Source of the DNA: Maribacter sp.
GTDB taxonomy: Bacteria > Bacteroidota > Bacteroidia > Flavobacteriales > Flavobacteriaceae
Direction of reading: 5' to 3'
Assembly: GCA_024228355.1 (NCBI GenBank)
Contig: JAAETN010000052.1
Location: forward strand, 1-38,395
Length of the DNA: 38,395 bases
In this document: positions 1 to 6,796 of the stretch, piece by piece
Position numbering within the stretch: position 1 is the stretch's first letter
How the letters are laid out: every line of letters begins with the position of its first letter
Position numbers and translations under genes: made by a program
Notes under the pieces: generated by a model
Told to the model about the DNA's origin: nothing
What the model saw: the letters and a program-made list of their open reading frames with translations, nothing else
Databases searched by the model: none

Positions 1-1889
1 AGGAGATTTTCTCCCTTTACAAAATTAACCAAAATTTTCTTACACTCCGCGTGTTTCACAGCATTTTGCAAGGTTTCTTGGACGATACGGTATAGGTTGA
101 TTTTAATTTCACCCTTCATTGTATCCCAATCGAAAGACTCGTCATATTCAAGGGTATGTTCAATATTATTGGCAGTACCAACAGACTGTAATAGATCTTT
201 AATTGAAGTTATAAAATTATTGATGTTTTGATATGCAGCATGACTTAATTCATGGGAAATTGCCCGTACTTCCCCTTCTACGTCCTTTAATGCCGAAATT
301 GCAATGGCCCTTTCCTCAACAGCTTCTTCATTGGTTCGTTTGTTTAAACCTGTCAAGACCATTCGGGCACCTAGCATTTTCCCAAGTACACCATCATGTA
401 ATTCTTCGGAAATTCTTTTTTGCTCCTTTTTTTTGGTTTCCTCTATCTCTTGTTTTTGAGAGAGCATTAAATCAAAGATCTCTTGGTTACTGGCCTGCTG
501 TTGTTGTTGAAAGCGTAGTGCCTGGTTTTTGACACGCTGATTGATTATTATATAAACCGCCAATCCCAGAATAAAGACACCAAAGGCAATTCCTGTCCAA
601 ATTTGCTTTTTACGCGTAAGTATCTGGTTTTCTGCACTTACCTCTGCAGTTTCAAAACTAATTCGGGTGAATTTATCTCTTGCTTTCCTTTCCTCCTGAA
701 TCAAATCGTTGTTAAGGTTAATATATTGTTGCGTAAAAGCCATGGAATTATTAGGGTCTATACGGATCAATAAGTCAAGTGAGGCCAAAAGTCTTTTGTT
801 GTTTGTGCTTTCTTCTGCCAGCTGTTTGGCCAATTGGGCACTATGTAAAGCTTGGTTAGTATCCTTTTGAGATATAAAATATTCCGCAAAGGCATAATGT
901 GCAAAGGAAAGCCCTCCAATATCACCTTGGTCTTTAAACATATGTTTTGCAATTTTCAGGTCTCTTTTCAAGTTCAAAGTATCGCCAGTTTTAAGTCGGC
1001 TGATTGATAAATTAGTCAGGTATTGGGCATATTTTTTTGGAGCTTTGTGCTCTAAACTATCGTTTGTTATTAATGCATTCAAATAATATGTTGCTGCATT
1101 TGAATAATCGCCTTGGTCTTTGTAAACATTTCCAATATTGTTTTGGAGTGCGGAGAATTGTTCAATCCTAAAATCGTCATTCTTTACTTCATTTAAAAAG
1201 CCCTTAGCCATATTGAAATATTGCAATGACCGGTCGTATTCTTGCAATTCCTTGCTAATTGAACCAAGTAAGTTATAATTTTGAAAAAGTCTTCTGTGTT
1301 CATCCAATGGTTTTAATAATTCAATGGCCTTAAATGCATTAATTTCAGCCCCGGTATAATCTTTTACTCCCCTTTGGGCATTTGCCATATTGTATAGCAT
1401 TCTTCCAGACATAACATCATCACCCATGGCGTCATATAGTAAATGTGCTTCTCGAAAATTGTGATAAGAACTATCAACTATTGCCTTTTCCCTAAAAAAG
1501 GTGCCAAGATCCCAGTGGGCCTCAGCTTGGGTTATACTATCATTGACCTTTTGGGCAAACACAATACTTTGTCTATTTGTTGTTCTAAATAGCAAAGAGT
1601 CCTTTAAATCTAAATAAGCTAAAGAAAGTTTTGAAAAATACTTTGGTTTGAGCGTATCATTTGCACTATTTGCTGCTGCGGTATAAGCCTTGTTCAATAA
1701 TAAATTCCTCACTTCTGTTGACGAATCAGGGTCATCCCCTTGTTTAATCCATTTGAAAATACTGTCATTTGTTGCCGCATCGGAAGTACGATTCGCATCT
1801 GAATTTTGCTTGTTGCAAGCAAAAAACAATAGGATAACAAAGACAAATACAGCCTTTTTAAGGTAGAACAAATTCTTTGGTAGGTTCAT
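1..1889 (-). CDS. Sensor histidine kinase with TPR sensor region, NarL/LuxR-partner type (3' end cut by window)
   Basis: I translated this frame directly. It is open from an ATG at 1889 to the window edge, giving 629 residues without the C-terminus. The N-terminus is hydrophobic (about residues 10-25) and reaches a Cys (LLFFACNKQ), so it is a lipoprotein-like signal or an N-terminal anchor. Residues about 40-400 are helical tetratricopeptide-like repeats, with pairs such as GDYSNAATYYLNAL. A transmembrane helix lies at about 430-450. A HisKA_3 dimerisation domain follows, with phospho-acceptor His498 in the motif KRISEELHDGVLG. The ATPase N box (RIVQETLQNAVKHA) lies near residue 611. The G boxes lie outside the window. 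Kinases of this class phosphorylate LuxR/NarL-type response regulators, so a partner may be encoded just left of position 1. It lies 89 bases after a small secreted-peptide gene on the same strand. Confidence 0.9.
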   Translation of the reverse strand, partial: MNLPKNLFYLKKAVFVFVILLFFACNKQNSDANRTSDAATNDSIFKWIKQGDDPDSSTEVRNLLLNKAYTAAANSANDTLKPKYFSKLSLAYLDLKDSLLFRTTNRQSIVFAQKVNDSITQAEAHWDLGTFFREKAIVDSSYHNFREAHLLYDAMGDDVMSGRMLYNMANAQRGVKDYTGAEINAFKAIELLKPLDEHRRLFQNYNLLGSISKELQEYDRSLQYFNMAKGFLNEVKNDDFRIEQFSALQNNIGNVYKDQGDYSNAATYYLNALITNDSLEHKAPKKYAQYLTNLSISRLKTGDTLNLKRDLKIAKHMFKDQGDIGGLSFAHYAFAEYFISQKDTNQALHSAQLAKQLAEESTNNKRLLASLDLLIRIDPNNSMAFTQQYINLNNDLIQEERKARDKFTRISFETAEVSAENQILTRKKQIWTGIAFGVFILGLAVYIIINQRVKNQALRFQQQQQASNQEIFDLMLSQKQEIEETKKKEQKRISEELHDGVLGKMLGARMVLTGLNKRTNEEAVEERAIAISALKDVEGEVRAISHELSHAAYQNINNFITSIKDLLQSVGTANNIEHTLEYDESFDWDTMKGEIKINLYRIVQETLQNAVKHAECKKILVNFVKGENL

Positions 1890-1913
1890 AGGAATATAAC
1901 AAACAAGAGTATC

Positions 1914-1937
1914 TAAGGTAATAAAAAAATGACCTTA
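1914..1937 (-). terminator. Possible terminator hairpin with T run in the loop
   Basis: Perfect 6-bp arms (TAAGGT at 1914-1919, ACCTTA at 1932-1937) enclose a loop that reads CATTTTTTTATT on the minus strand. It lies 42-65 bases downstream of the small-peptide stop codon and before the histidine kinase start. It could end the peptide transcript or attenuate read-through into the kinase. The stem is short and the T run is inside the loop, so this is tentative. Confidence 0.35.
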
Positions 1938-1978
1938 AATATTAATTTAAAGCCATTTTGCAAAAAAATCTTATTTGA

Positions 1979-2185
1979 TTAGGAACTCTTTCGATCATCA
2001 CCGTCATGTGAACAATCATCACATGCTAGGGCGTTATCGTAAAGTGAACTCTTTCGATCATCACCGTCATGTGAACAATCATCACAGGTGATTACTTCTT
2101 GTTGTTGAACTTCATTTTCTGTTGCTGTTACAAATAATCCTACTGTCATTGCAACAACTGCTAAAACACCTAGTGCTCTTCTCAT
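1979..2185 (-). CDS. Small secreted peptide with two identical 14-residue Cys-rich copies
   Basis: 68 residues, not recognised as any named family. Residues 1-21 form a signal peptide: positive start MRR, hydrophobic core, and a VTA cleavage site after Ala21. The mature part is acidic and Cys-rich. It carries CDDCSHDGDDRKSS twice, the second copy ending the protein, separated by the linker LYDNALA. Each copy has a CxxC pair followed by His and several Asp, which could bind metal or form a disulfide; that is inference. The two copies are identical over 41 bases at DNA level. The gene sits between a LytTR regulator and a histidine kinase on the same strand. It could be a signalling-peptide precursor, a modified peptide precursor or a metal-binding envelope peptide. 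The signal peptide, stop codon and in-frame repeat make it look like a real gene. Confidence 0.75.
   Translation of the reverse strand: MRRALGVLAVVAMTVGLFVTATENEVQQQEVITCDDCSHDGDDRKSSLYDNALACDDCSHDGDDRKSS
1983..2086. repeat. 41-bp exact direct repeat with a 63-bp period
   Basis: The bases at 1983-2023 recur exactly at 2046-2086, an offset of 63 (21 codons, so in frame). Both copies lie inside the small-peptide gene and encode its repeated Cys-rich segment. Identity stops sharply on both sides, consistent with a tandem duplication whose spacer has since diverged, or with continuing gene conversion. Confidence 0.95.
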
Positions 2186-2214
2186 AATGTGTAATTTTAG
2201 TTTTAATTATTAAT

Positions 2215-2246
2215 TTAGGTTTAGATTTATTATGTTATAAACCTAA
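2215..2246. repeat. 9-bp inverted repeat upstream of the secreted-peptide gene
   Basis: TTAGGTTTA at 2215-2223 and TAAACCTAA at 2238-2246 are perfect complements around a 14-base spacer. The element lies 30-61 bases before the peptide start codon. It may be a regulator site or a 5' leader hairpin; I cannot tell which. Confidence 0.5.
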
Positions 2247-2302
2247 TAATACCTTGTAGGAAAAATCTGGTATATTTCTAAATTTAGTAAAAAGACCACT
2301 TT

Positions 2303-2330
2303 TGAGAGTGTATGGGCTTAATCTGAGAGT
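2303..2330. promoter_or_regulatory. Candidate LytTR-type direct-repeat operator
   Basis: TGAGAGT occurs at 2303-2309 and again at 2324-2330, a spacing of 21 bases (two helical turns). LytTR DNA-binding domains (AgrA, AlgR, ComE) typically bind two direct repeats about 21-22 bases apart. The site lies in the gap between a LytTR regulator gene and the secreted-peptide gene, 118-145 bases before the peptide start. Only 7 bases are repeated, so chance is possible. Confidence 0.3.
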
Positions 2331-2336
2331 ATTGGT

Positions 2337-3080
2337 TTAATTGAGGGACGAAATCGTATTTTTTGATAATCTACTTTTTAATCCATCAACCTTATCCCTA
2401 TAGGATTTTGAGAAAGGTAATTGTAAGTTGCGAAGATTCAGGGTACATAAAGATTTACCATAACTAATACCCGAGATATAATCTGTGTTCACAATATAAC
2501 TCTGGTGAATTCGTACGAAGTTTTTTGGTAACTGACCCTCAAAAGTCTTCAGGGTCTTATAGGCATTTGTAACTGTGCCATCTTTCATTACAAATTCAGT
2601 GGCATTATTATCCGCTTGTAAATACAATATTTCATTGGTATTCAGATATTGGAAATCGCGATAAGATTTTATACAAATGGTTTTTGGTTGGGCAAGTACT
2701 GGTACAGGCTCTGGCAATTGTTTCTTAAGACGTAATATTGATTTTCTTATATCAAATTCATTGTAGGGCATTAGCCAATAATCAAAAAAACCGTTTTTAA
2801 TGGCTTCATAGGCATAATTTTTTATCTTGGAAATACCAATGAAAACAGGAAACTTTTTTACATATTGGTGAAGTTCCATAACCATCTGGAAATATTCAGG
2901 TGCATTTTCATTAAGATTAACAAAGACGAGGTCAGGTGAATATTTTAGGATAGTATTAAGGCCTTCATTACTATTTTTAGCGAGGGATGAACATGAAAAA
3001 TCACCATATTCTTCCAAAAAATGTTGTAATTGCAAGTTGGAAGTTGCGTCAGAATCGATTATTGAGTAGTTGAATCCCAA
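2337..3080 (-). CDS. LytTR-family DNA-binding regulator with degenerate receiver domain
   Basis: 247 residues. Residues about 1-120 have the layout of a CheY-like receiver, and residues about 133-238 form a LytTR DNA-binding domain (NTNEILYLQADNNATEF, then FVRIHQSYIVNTDYI). The receiver has lost key residues: the strand that should end in the phospho-accepting Asp reads PDLVFVNLN (Asn55), and the conserved Lys-Pro near its end reads WLMPY (Met104-Pro105). Only part of the N-terminal acidic pair remains (IIDSDA). Phosphorylation control is therefore unlikely, and the protein may respond to protein partners, ligand or its own amount. It is first in transcription order before the secreted peptide and the kinase, and 151 bases separate its stop from the peptide start. 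Confidence 0.9.
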   Translation of the reverse strand: MGFNYSIIDSDATSNLQLQHFLEEYGDFSCSSLAKNSNEGLNTILKYSPDLVFVNLNENAPEYFQMVMELHQYVKKFPVFIGISKIKNYAYEAIKNGFFDYWLMPYNEFDIRKSILRLKKQLPEPVPVLAQPKTICIKSYRDFQYLNTNEILYLQADNNATEFVMKDGTVTNAYKTLKTFEGQLPKNFVRIHQSYIVNTDYISGISYGKSLCTLNLRNLQLPFSKSYRDKVDGLKSRLSKNTISSLN

Positions 3081-3099
3081 GGACTTAGCTATTTAATGG

Positions 3100-3132
3100 C
3101 AAATTAATGATAGTATGTGATCGTTGATACAA
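3100..3132 (-). promoter_or_regulatory. Possible promoter of the LytTR gene
   Basis: On the minus strand, TTAATTTG (3107 to 3100) differs by one base from the Bacteroidetes -7 consensus TAnnTTTG. TTG (3132 to 3130) lies 22 bases upstream as a -33 element. Transcription would start about 15 bases before the LytTR ATG at 3080. Confidence 0.3.
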
Positions 3133-3135
3133 GGA

Positions 3136-3158
3136 AAACCTTATAAAAAATGAGGTTT
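3136..3158 (-). terminator. Possible terminator hairpin after the beta-helix lipoprotein
   Basis: Arms AAACCT (3136-3141) and AGGTTT (3153-3158) enclose a loop reading CATTTTTTATA on the minus strand. It lies 72-94 bases after the stop of the gene ending at 3230. The design (short stem, CATTTTTT loop) matches the hairpins at 1914-1937 and 8353-8379. Confidence 0.4.
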
Positions 3159-3229
3159 ATGTATTTAATTTACGAAAAAGCAATGGTTTGAAAGAAAAAA
3201 CTTCTTAACAATGTAATTTATATCACATT

Positions 3230-4759
3230 TTAGTTTTCATGTGTGAATTCATGGGCTCCAATATCAGGTAAAACTGTTCTATTGGTACCTAAAATGTCTA
3301 AGGGGACCAAAAGTGCGTCTTCTAACTTTGCCATATCCTTGGCTGTAGAAGCCTCACCAATCCAAAAAATATGCTTGATAACATCTATAAAATCAGTATT
3401 TTGATTCAATAGCACCTGATTATATAAAGTACTATTAGAAAAATTGTACAAGGGATTTCCATTGAACTGACCTGAGGTATCCTCAAATTTTATAAGACAA
3501 TGATCAAATAAAAAATTAAACGAGTTTGTATTGTTACTTTGAAGCGAGAGTTCTAATTTACTATTGCCGTCAACAATACAATTCTTAAAATCAGCCTGGA
3601 TTAAATCACTGCTCAGCCCTGAAGCATGATTATCAATTTGCAAGGCTGATCCCGACCTAAACCCATGGGTCCAGAAATTAGCTATTGTAGTGTGTGTAAA
3701 TGAATATAATCCTCCTAAACTCAAATGCAAAGAAACTAAACCAGCACCACCTAAGATTACATTTTCACCGATTATATGGCTATTCTTGGACCAAAGATTG
3801 GTATTTGCACTGTTATAAATCTGCGAATTCCTAATTGACAGCGTTGGGAACCCGAGAATTCCATCTCCTTCGACCAACAATCCGATAGTAGCATTTTTCA
3901 AGGTCAAATGTGAAATAAAATTACCAGAACTTCCTTTAGCTATCCAAACGGTTCCCCACTGTCCCGGAAGATTTGAAAATTCAGGTTCTAAACGGTCTCC
4001 CTCAAAAATCACTTCGTTTTCTAATAACTCTTGGTCAAGACTCAAAACTCCGTTCACATTAAAAGCAGCACCATCAGATATGTAAATACCGGAGTCTTTG
4101 TGAAAATGAACGCGGCAACCAGCTTCGATATTTAAGGTTTTACCTTCCTCAACTGCTGCATACCCATATATTACATAGGGTTTTTCTCGATTGAAATCCA
4201 AATCTGAATCACTCAAATAAAATCCTTCTACTAAAATTTCCTCCCCGTTGATATCTATTCCTAAACTAATGGTTTCCTTTGTTCCATCTGATAGGGTAGC
4301 GGGATAAAGGAAAACAGCATCTTGGACTAAAGTTACCAATGGCACCTCTTGTAGGTTCACACCTGAATCAAATTCAATAACATCTGTATACAAAAACTCA
4401 TTTTCGGTAAAATTCGCATCGTCATAAGTAGTTTCAATAAATATGAACAAACTGTCCTGGGCAAGAATGGGAATATTGACAAATTCCTTACCAGCAACGC
4501 CATCAACATTTAATCTGTACTTGCTATTTTGGCCTTGTTTTAATCCAATAGTGGGTATTTCAATATCATCGCGATTAGGATTATAAACTTTAAGGGTATA
4601 AGTACTACTTCCTATGTTGGTGAAAATAGTATCGAGATATACTGTATCTTTTGAAAATTCCAAGTTGCCAACGTTTGGCGCATATTCAAAATCCTTTCTG
4701 CACGAACTCCATATTATTACAAGAAGCAAAGTAGAAATGAGATATAGATAACGTTGCAT
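3230..4759 (-). CDS. Lipoprotein with parallel beta-helix repeats
   Basis: 509 residues. A type II signal peptide ends in the lipobox WSSC, with lipidated Cys20. Residues about 30-160 look like beta-sandwich (Ig-like, with regular alternation around VYLDTIFTNIGSSTYTLKVYNP). From about residue 190 on, the protein has short strand-turn repeats with regularly spaced Asn and Gly (HLTLKNATIGLLVEGDGILG, LSIRNSQIYNS, DHCLIKFEDTSGQ), typical of a right-handed parallel beta-helix. The C-terminus (DALLVPLDILGTNRTVLPDIGAHEF) resembles the end of choice-of-anchor polysaccharide-lyase-like helix proteins. It is probably surface-exposed; ligand or enzymatic activity is unknown. It is the last gene of a three-gene group, 18 bases after the thioesterase gene. 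Confidence 0.8.
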   Translation of the reverse strand: MQRYLYLISTLLLVIIWSSCRKDFEYAPNVGNLEFSKDTVYLDTIFTNIGSSTYTLKVYNPNRDDIEIPTIGLKQGQNSKYRLNVDGVAGKEFVNIPILAQDSLFIFIETTYDDANFTENEFLYTDVIEFDSGVNLQEVPLVTLVQDAVFLYPATLSDGTKETISLGIDINGEEILVEGFYLSDSDLDFNREKPYVIYGYAAVEEGKTLNIEAGCRVHFHKDSGIYISDGAAFNVNGVLSLDQELLENEVIFEGDRLEPEFSNLPGQWGTVWIAKGSSGNFISHLTLKNATIGLLVEGDGILGFPTLSIRNSQIYNSANTNLWSKNSHIIGENVILGGAGLVSLHLSLGGLYSFTHTTIANFWTHGFRSGSALQIDNHASGLSSDLIQADFKNCIVDGNSKLELSLQSNNTNSFNFLFDHCLIKFEDTSGQFNGNPLYNFSNSTLYNQVLLNQNTDFIDVIKHIFWIGEASTAKDMAKLEDALLVPLDILGTNRTVLPDIGAHEFTHEN

Positions 4760-4777
4760 ATTTTCTCTTTACTGTGT

Positions 4778-5182
4778 TTACTCATTTATAAAGATCTTCT
4801 TTATAGCCTCAGAAACACGAATAGGCCTTAATGTTTGTGCATTTAGCAAACACCACTCAGTATTGGAACGAATTAGAAGTTGATTTGTTTTACTATTGTA
4901 CATCTCAACGCAACGGATTGAAAGGGCACCCTTGGTGTTTGCGATATAGGTGCGAACCAAAATTTCATCACCCAAAACCGCAGCACTTAAATAATCTATA
5001 TTATGATTTTTGACAACCCAAAGAATACCTGCTTTCATCTCATTAGGTGCCACTGTCTGCCAATGTTCTTTTGAAATATCCTGGATCCACTGTACATAAC
5101 GCACATTGTTTACGTGCTCTAAATCATCTAAATCATCTAAATCATCTTGGGTAACGACAATTCTTTTTTCGAAAGTTTCCAT
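4778..5182 (-). CDS. Hotdog-fold acyl-CoA thioesterase (4HBT/YbgC type)
   Basis: 134 residues, the usual length for a single hotdog domain. The active-site loop reads DLEHVNNVRYVQWIQD, matching the family pattern D-x-D-x-x-x-H-V-N-N-x-x-Y, which carries the acidic residue and the helix cap that bind the CoA thioester. The later core is typical (GDEILVRTYIANTKG, LLIRSNTEWCLLNAQT). The substrate is probably a short or medium acyl-CoA or acyl-ACP in the cytoplasm. Just before the active-site loop, a 9-base unit encoding Asp-Asp-Leu is repeated three times, one unit more than I expect from relatives. Its start codon overlaps the stop codon of the cyclotransferase gene by one base, so the two are translationally coupled. 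Confidence 0.88.
   Translation of the reverse strand: METFEKRIVVTQDDLDDLDDLEHVNNVRYVQWIQDISKEHWQTVAPNEMKAGILWVVKNHNIDYLSAAVLGDEILVRTYIANTKGALSIRCVEMYNSKTNQLLIRSNTEWCLLNAQTLRPIRVSEAIKKIFINE
5119..5147. repeat. 9-bp tandem repeat inside the thioesterase gene
   Basis: The unit aaatcatct occurs three times in a row at 5121-5147, with the preceding CT extending the period to 29 bases. It encodes three Asp-Asp-Leu units directly before the catalytic HVNN motif. Slippage here would change the protein by multiples of three residues without a frameshift. Confidence 0.95.
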
Positions 5183-6225
5183 TATTTCTTACGAATTTTC
5201 ACCTCGAACATTTTGTCCCAATTCTTACCCGTCACAAAAAATGTCTTACGCTCAGGATGATATGCCACACCATTTAGAACATCCAATTCAGCATGTTTTG
5301 TGACTTTTTCCTTTAATCCTCCAAAATTTATTACACCTTCAATTGCACCACTTTTTGCATCAATAATCATCATACTCGGTTTTTGGTACACATTGGCATA
5401 TATTTTTCCATCTACAAATTCCAATTCATTGGCCATATTAAATACCGATTTGTTGGTAACGGTTTGGATATACCCTTCTTCAGCCAGTGTATCAGGATTC
5501 AAGAACCAGATCTTTTCGGTGCCATCGCTCTTATATATTTTTTTGCCGTCATTACAAAGCCCCCAACCTTCTTTGCTTTGACCATATTGAAAGCTCCCCG
5601 TCTTTTTAAAATCGTTGAGATCATACACAAAACCAATTCCGTTTTGCCAGGTCAATTGAAAGATCTTGCCATTCATAACTGTAATTCCTTCTCCAAATTG
5701 GGTATTTTCCAAATCTATTTGCTGTAATACCTCGCCAGTAATATAATCTACTTTTCTCAATGACGACCTTCTTTTTTTACCAGTACTTTCATAAATAATG
5801 CCCCTGTGAAATTCCAAGCCTTGGGTATATGCCTTTATATCATGCGGAAATTCATTGATTATCTCATATGTGTATAATGCCGGTGCATTTGGCGCTAATA
5901 CTTTTATTTTCTTTGAAACTTCGACCGTGTTCTCGTCATAATCAATTGAAGCCTTCAAAGTTTTGTTACCTAATGTAGGTAGGGCAAGGCTGATTTTATT
6001 TCCATTGAGTTGAAGCTCTTTATCATCTATGCTATAGGTGATATTCTTTATGGACTTTTCTTTTTTATTTTTTATGGCAACTCCAACTGTTTGATTTTGT
6101 TGAAAAACTGATTTGTTGCCTTCCAACTGGATTTCAAAAAGGGAAGAAGCAGAAGTATTGCCACTACCACAGGCTGCAAAGAGAAGTAGAAAATAACTAA
6201 GAGCAAAAAATTTATGAAAGTTCAT
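5182..6225 (-). CDS. Glutaminyl-peptide cyclotransferase, lipoprotein (plant/bacterial five-bladed propeller type)
   Basis: 347 residues. A type II signal peptide carries the lipobox FAAC (Cys19). Residues about 30-90 form a beta-sandwich extension, and residues about 95-345 the beta-propeller glutamine cyclotransferase domain. Its signature segments are HDIKAYTQGLEF, YESTGKKRRSSLRKVD, GEGITVMNGKIFQLTWQN, GWGLCNDGKKIYKSDGT, ANELEFVDGKIYANVYQ and LNGVAYHPERKTFFVTGKNW. The family converts N-terminal Gln of exported proteins to pyroglutamate, giving protease resistance. It should act in the periplasm or at the outer membrane. It is the first gene of the group that continues with the thioesterase and the beta-helix lipoprotein. 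Confidence 0.9.
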   Translation of the reverse strand: MNFHKFFALSYFLLLFAACGSGNTSASSLFEIQLEGNKSVFQQNQTVGVAIKNKKEKSIKNITYSIDDKELQLNGNKISLALPTLGNKTLKASIDYDENTVEVSKKIKVLAPNAPALYTYEIINEFPHDIKAYTQGLEFHRGIIYESTGKKRRSSLRKVDYITGEVLQQIDLENTQFGEGITVMNGKIFQLTWQNGIGFVYDLNDFKKTGSFQYGQSKEGWGLCNDGKKIYKSDGTEKIWFLNPDTLAEEGYIQTVTNKSVFNMANELEFVDGKIYANVYQKPSMMIIDAKSGAIEGVINFGGLKEKVTKHAELDVLNGVAYHPERKTFFVTGKNWDKMFEVKIRKK

Positions 6226-6560
6226 GGAGTTTTTTATTTGAAAAATTTGAAATTTTGGGAAGTGAATTTAAAAAATGACTGTATAATACTCAAATAGAAT
6301 CACTTAGAAAATTGCATAAAAATGGCAAGTTAATTCATAAAAATTAGAAAATAAAACGATTGAATAAGATTTAATCCGGATTCAACAGTTCATCGGAAAT
6401 GTTGAGTTTGACCATAGAATTCATACTTTTTGTTAGCTAAAATGTTTGTATTGAATTCAATGTCAGGATTAAAACTTGATAAATCATTGTGTGTCAATGA
6501 TTTCATCAAATTATTGCATAAACACTGTTTTTATAGTTTATTTTTTGGTTTAAAAGATTG
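6226..6560. other. Intergenic region with short palindromes, no gene seen
   Basis: This A+T-rich stretch lies between the cyclotransferase start and the SRP RNA promoter. I find no convincing coding frame. It contains a 10-bp palindrome AATCCGGATT (6373-6382), a 12-bp palindrome ATTGAATTCAAT (6450-6461) and a perfect inverted repeat at 6481-6503. It should hold the promoter of the cyclotransferase operon, but I could not place one confidently. Confidence 0.6.
6481..6503. repeat. Perfect 9-bp inverted repeat upstream of SRP RNA
   Basis: AAATCATTG (6481-6489) and CAATGATTT (6495-6503) flank a 5-base spacer TGTGT. It is centred about 70 bases before the SRP RNA -7 box and about 265 bases before the cyclotransferase start. 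No T run follows on either strand, so an operator is more likely than a terminator. Confidence 0.6.
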
Positions 6561-6568
6561 TATATTTG
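6561..6568 (+). promoter_or_regulatory. Promoter -7 box of the SRP RNA gene
   Basis: TATATTTG is an exact match to the Bacteroidetes -7 consensus TAnnTTTG and ends 5 bases before the first paired base region of the SRP RNA. A T-rich stretch (TTTATTTTTTGG, from 6537) lies where the -33 element should be, without a perfect TTTG at ideal spacing. Confidence 0.6.
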
Positions 6569-6572
6569 CACG

Positions 6573-6667
6573 CGGCAAGTCCTACACGACCAGCTCCTGT
6601 AGAATCCCCCAGGGTGGGAACGCAGCAAGGGTATACGGTTGTAGCGGTGCGATGTAGGTCGCTTGCC
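6573..6667 (+). ncRNA. ffs: Signal recognition particle RNA, small bacterial (4.5S) type
   Basis: About 95 nt. The ends pair (GGCAAG at 6574-6579 with CTTGCC at 6662-6667), and a second helix follows (CCTACA with TGTAGG). The apical part is the diagnostic SRP helix 8: the 5' side CCAGG, then stem GTG (6614-6616), GNRA-type tetraloop GGAA (6617-6620), stem CGC (6621-6623), and the 3' internal-loop strand AGCA followed by AGGG. This is the Ffh-binding site. The RNA with Ffh delivers nascent membrane and secreted proteins to FtsY and the Sec translocon. A perfect TAnnTTTG box stands just upstream. The closing helix followed by GTTTTTTG (6668-6675) probably doubles as the terminator. Confidence 0.93.
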
Positions 6668-6796
6668 GTTTTTTGTTTCCTTGACTTTTGGAAATAGACA
6701 GATTAAAATTTACTGTCCTTGTGTTTCTTTTCACTCTCAATTAATTGGATTACTACTTTTCACCAGCCCTTTTTTATTCGTTAATTTGCAATTATT

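Noticed and set aside
233-532. Plus-strand open frame of 99 codons
   Set aside because: It lies opposite the kinase core (HisKA_3 and linker), which shows clear protein motifs on the minus strand.
6450-6461. 12-bp palindrome ATTGAATTCAAT
   Set aside because: Palindromes of this size built around GAATTC are expected by chance in A+T-rich DNA; it has no positional support.
6430-6657. 75-codon open frame on the plus strand
   Set aside because: It runs through most of the SRP RNA; its protein has no sign of a domain, and the RNA structure explains the sequence.
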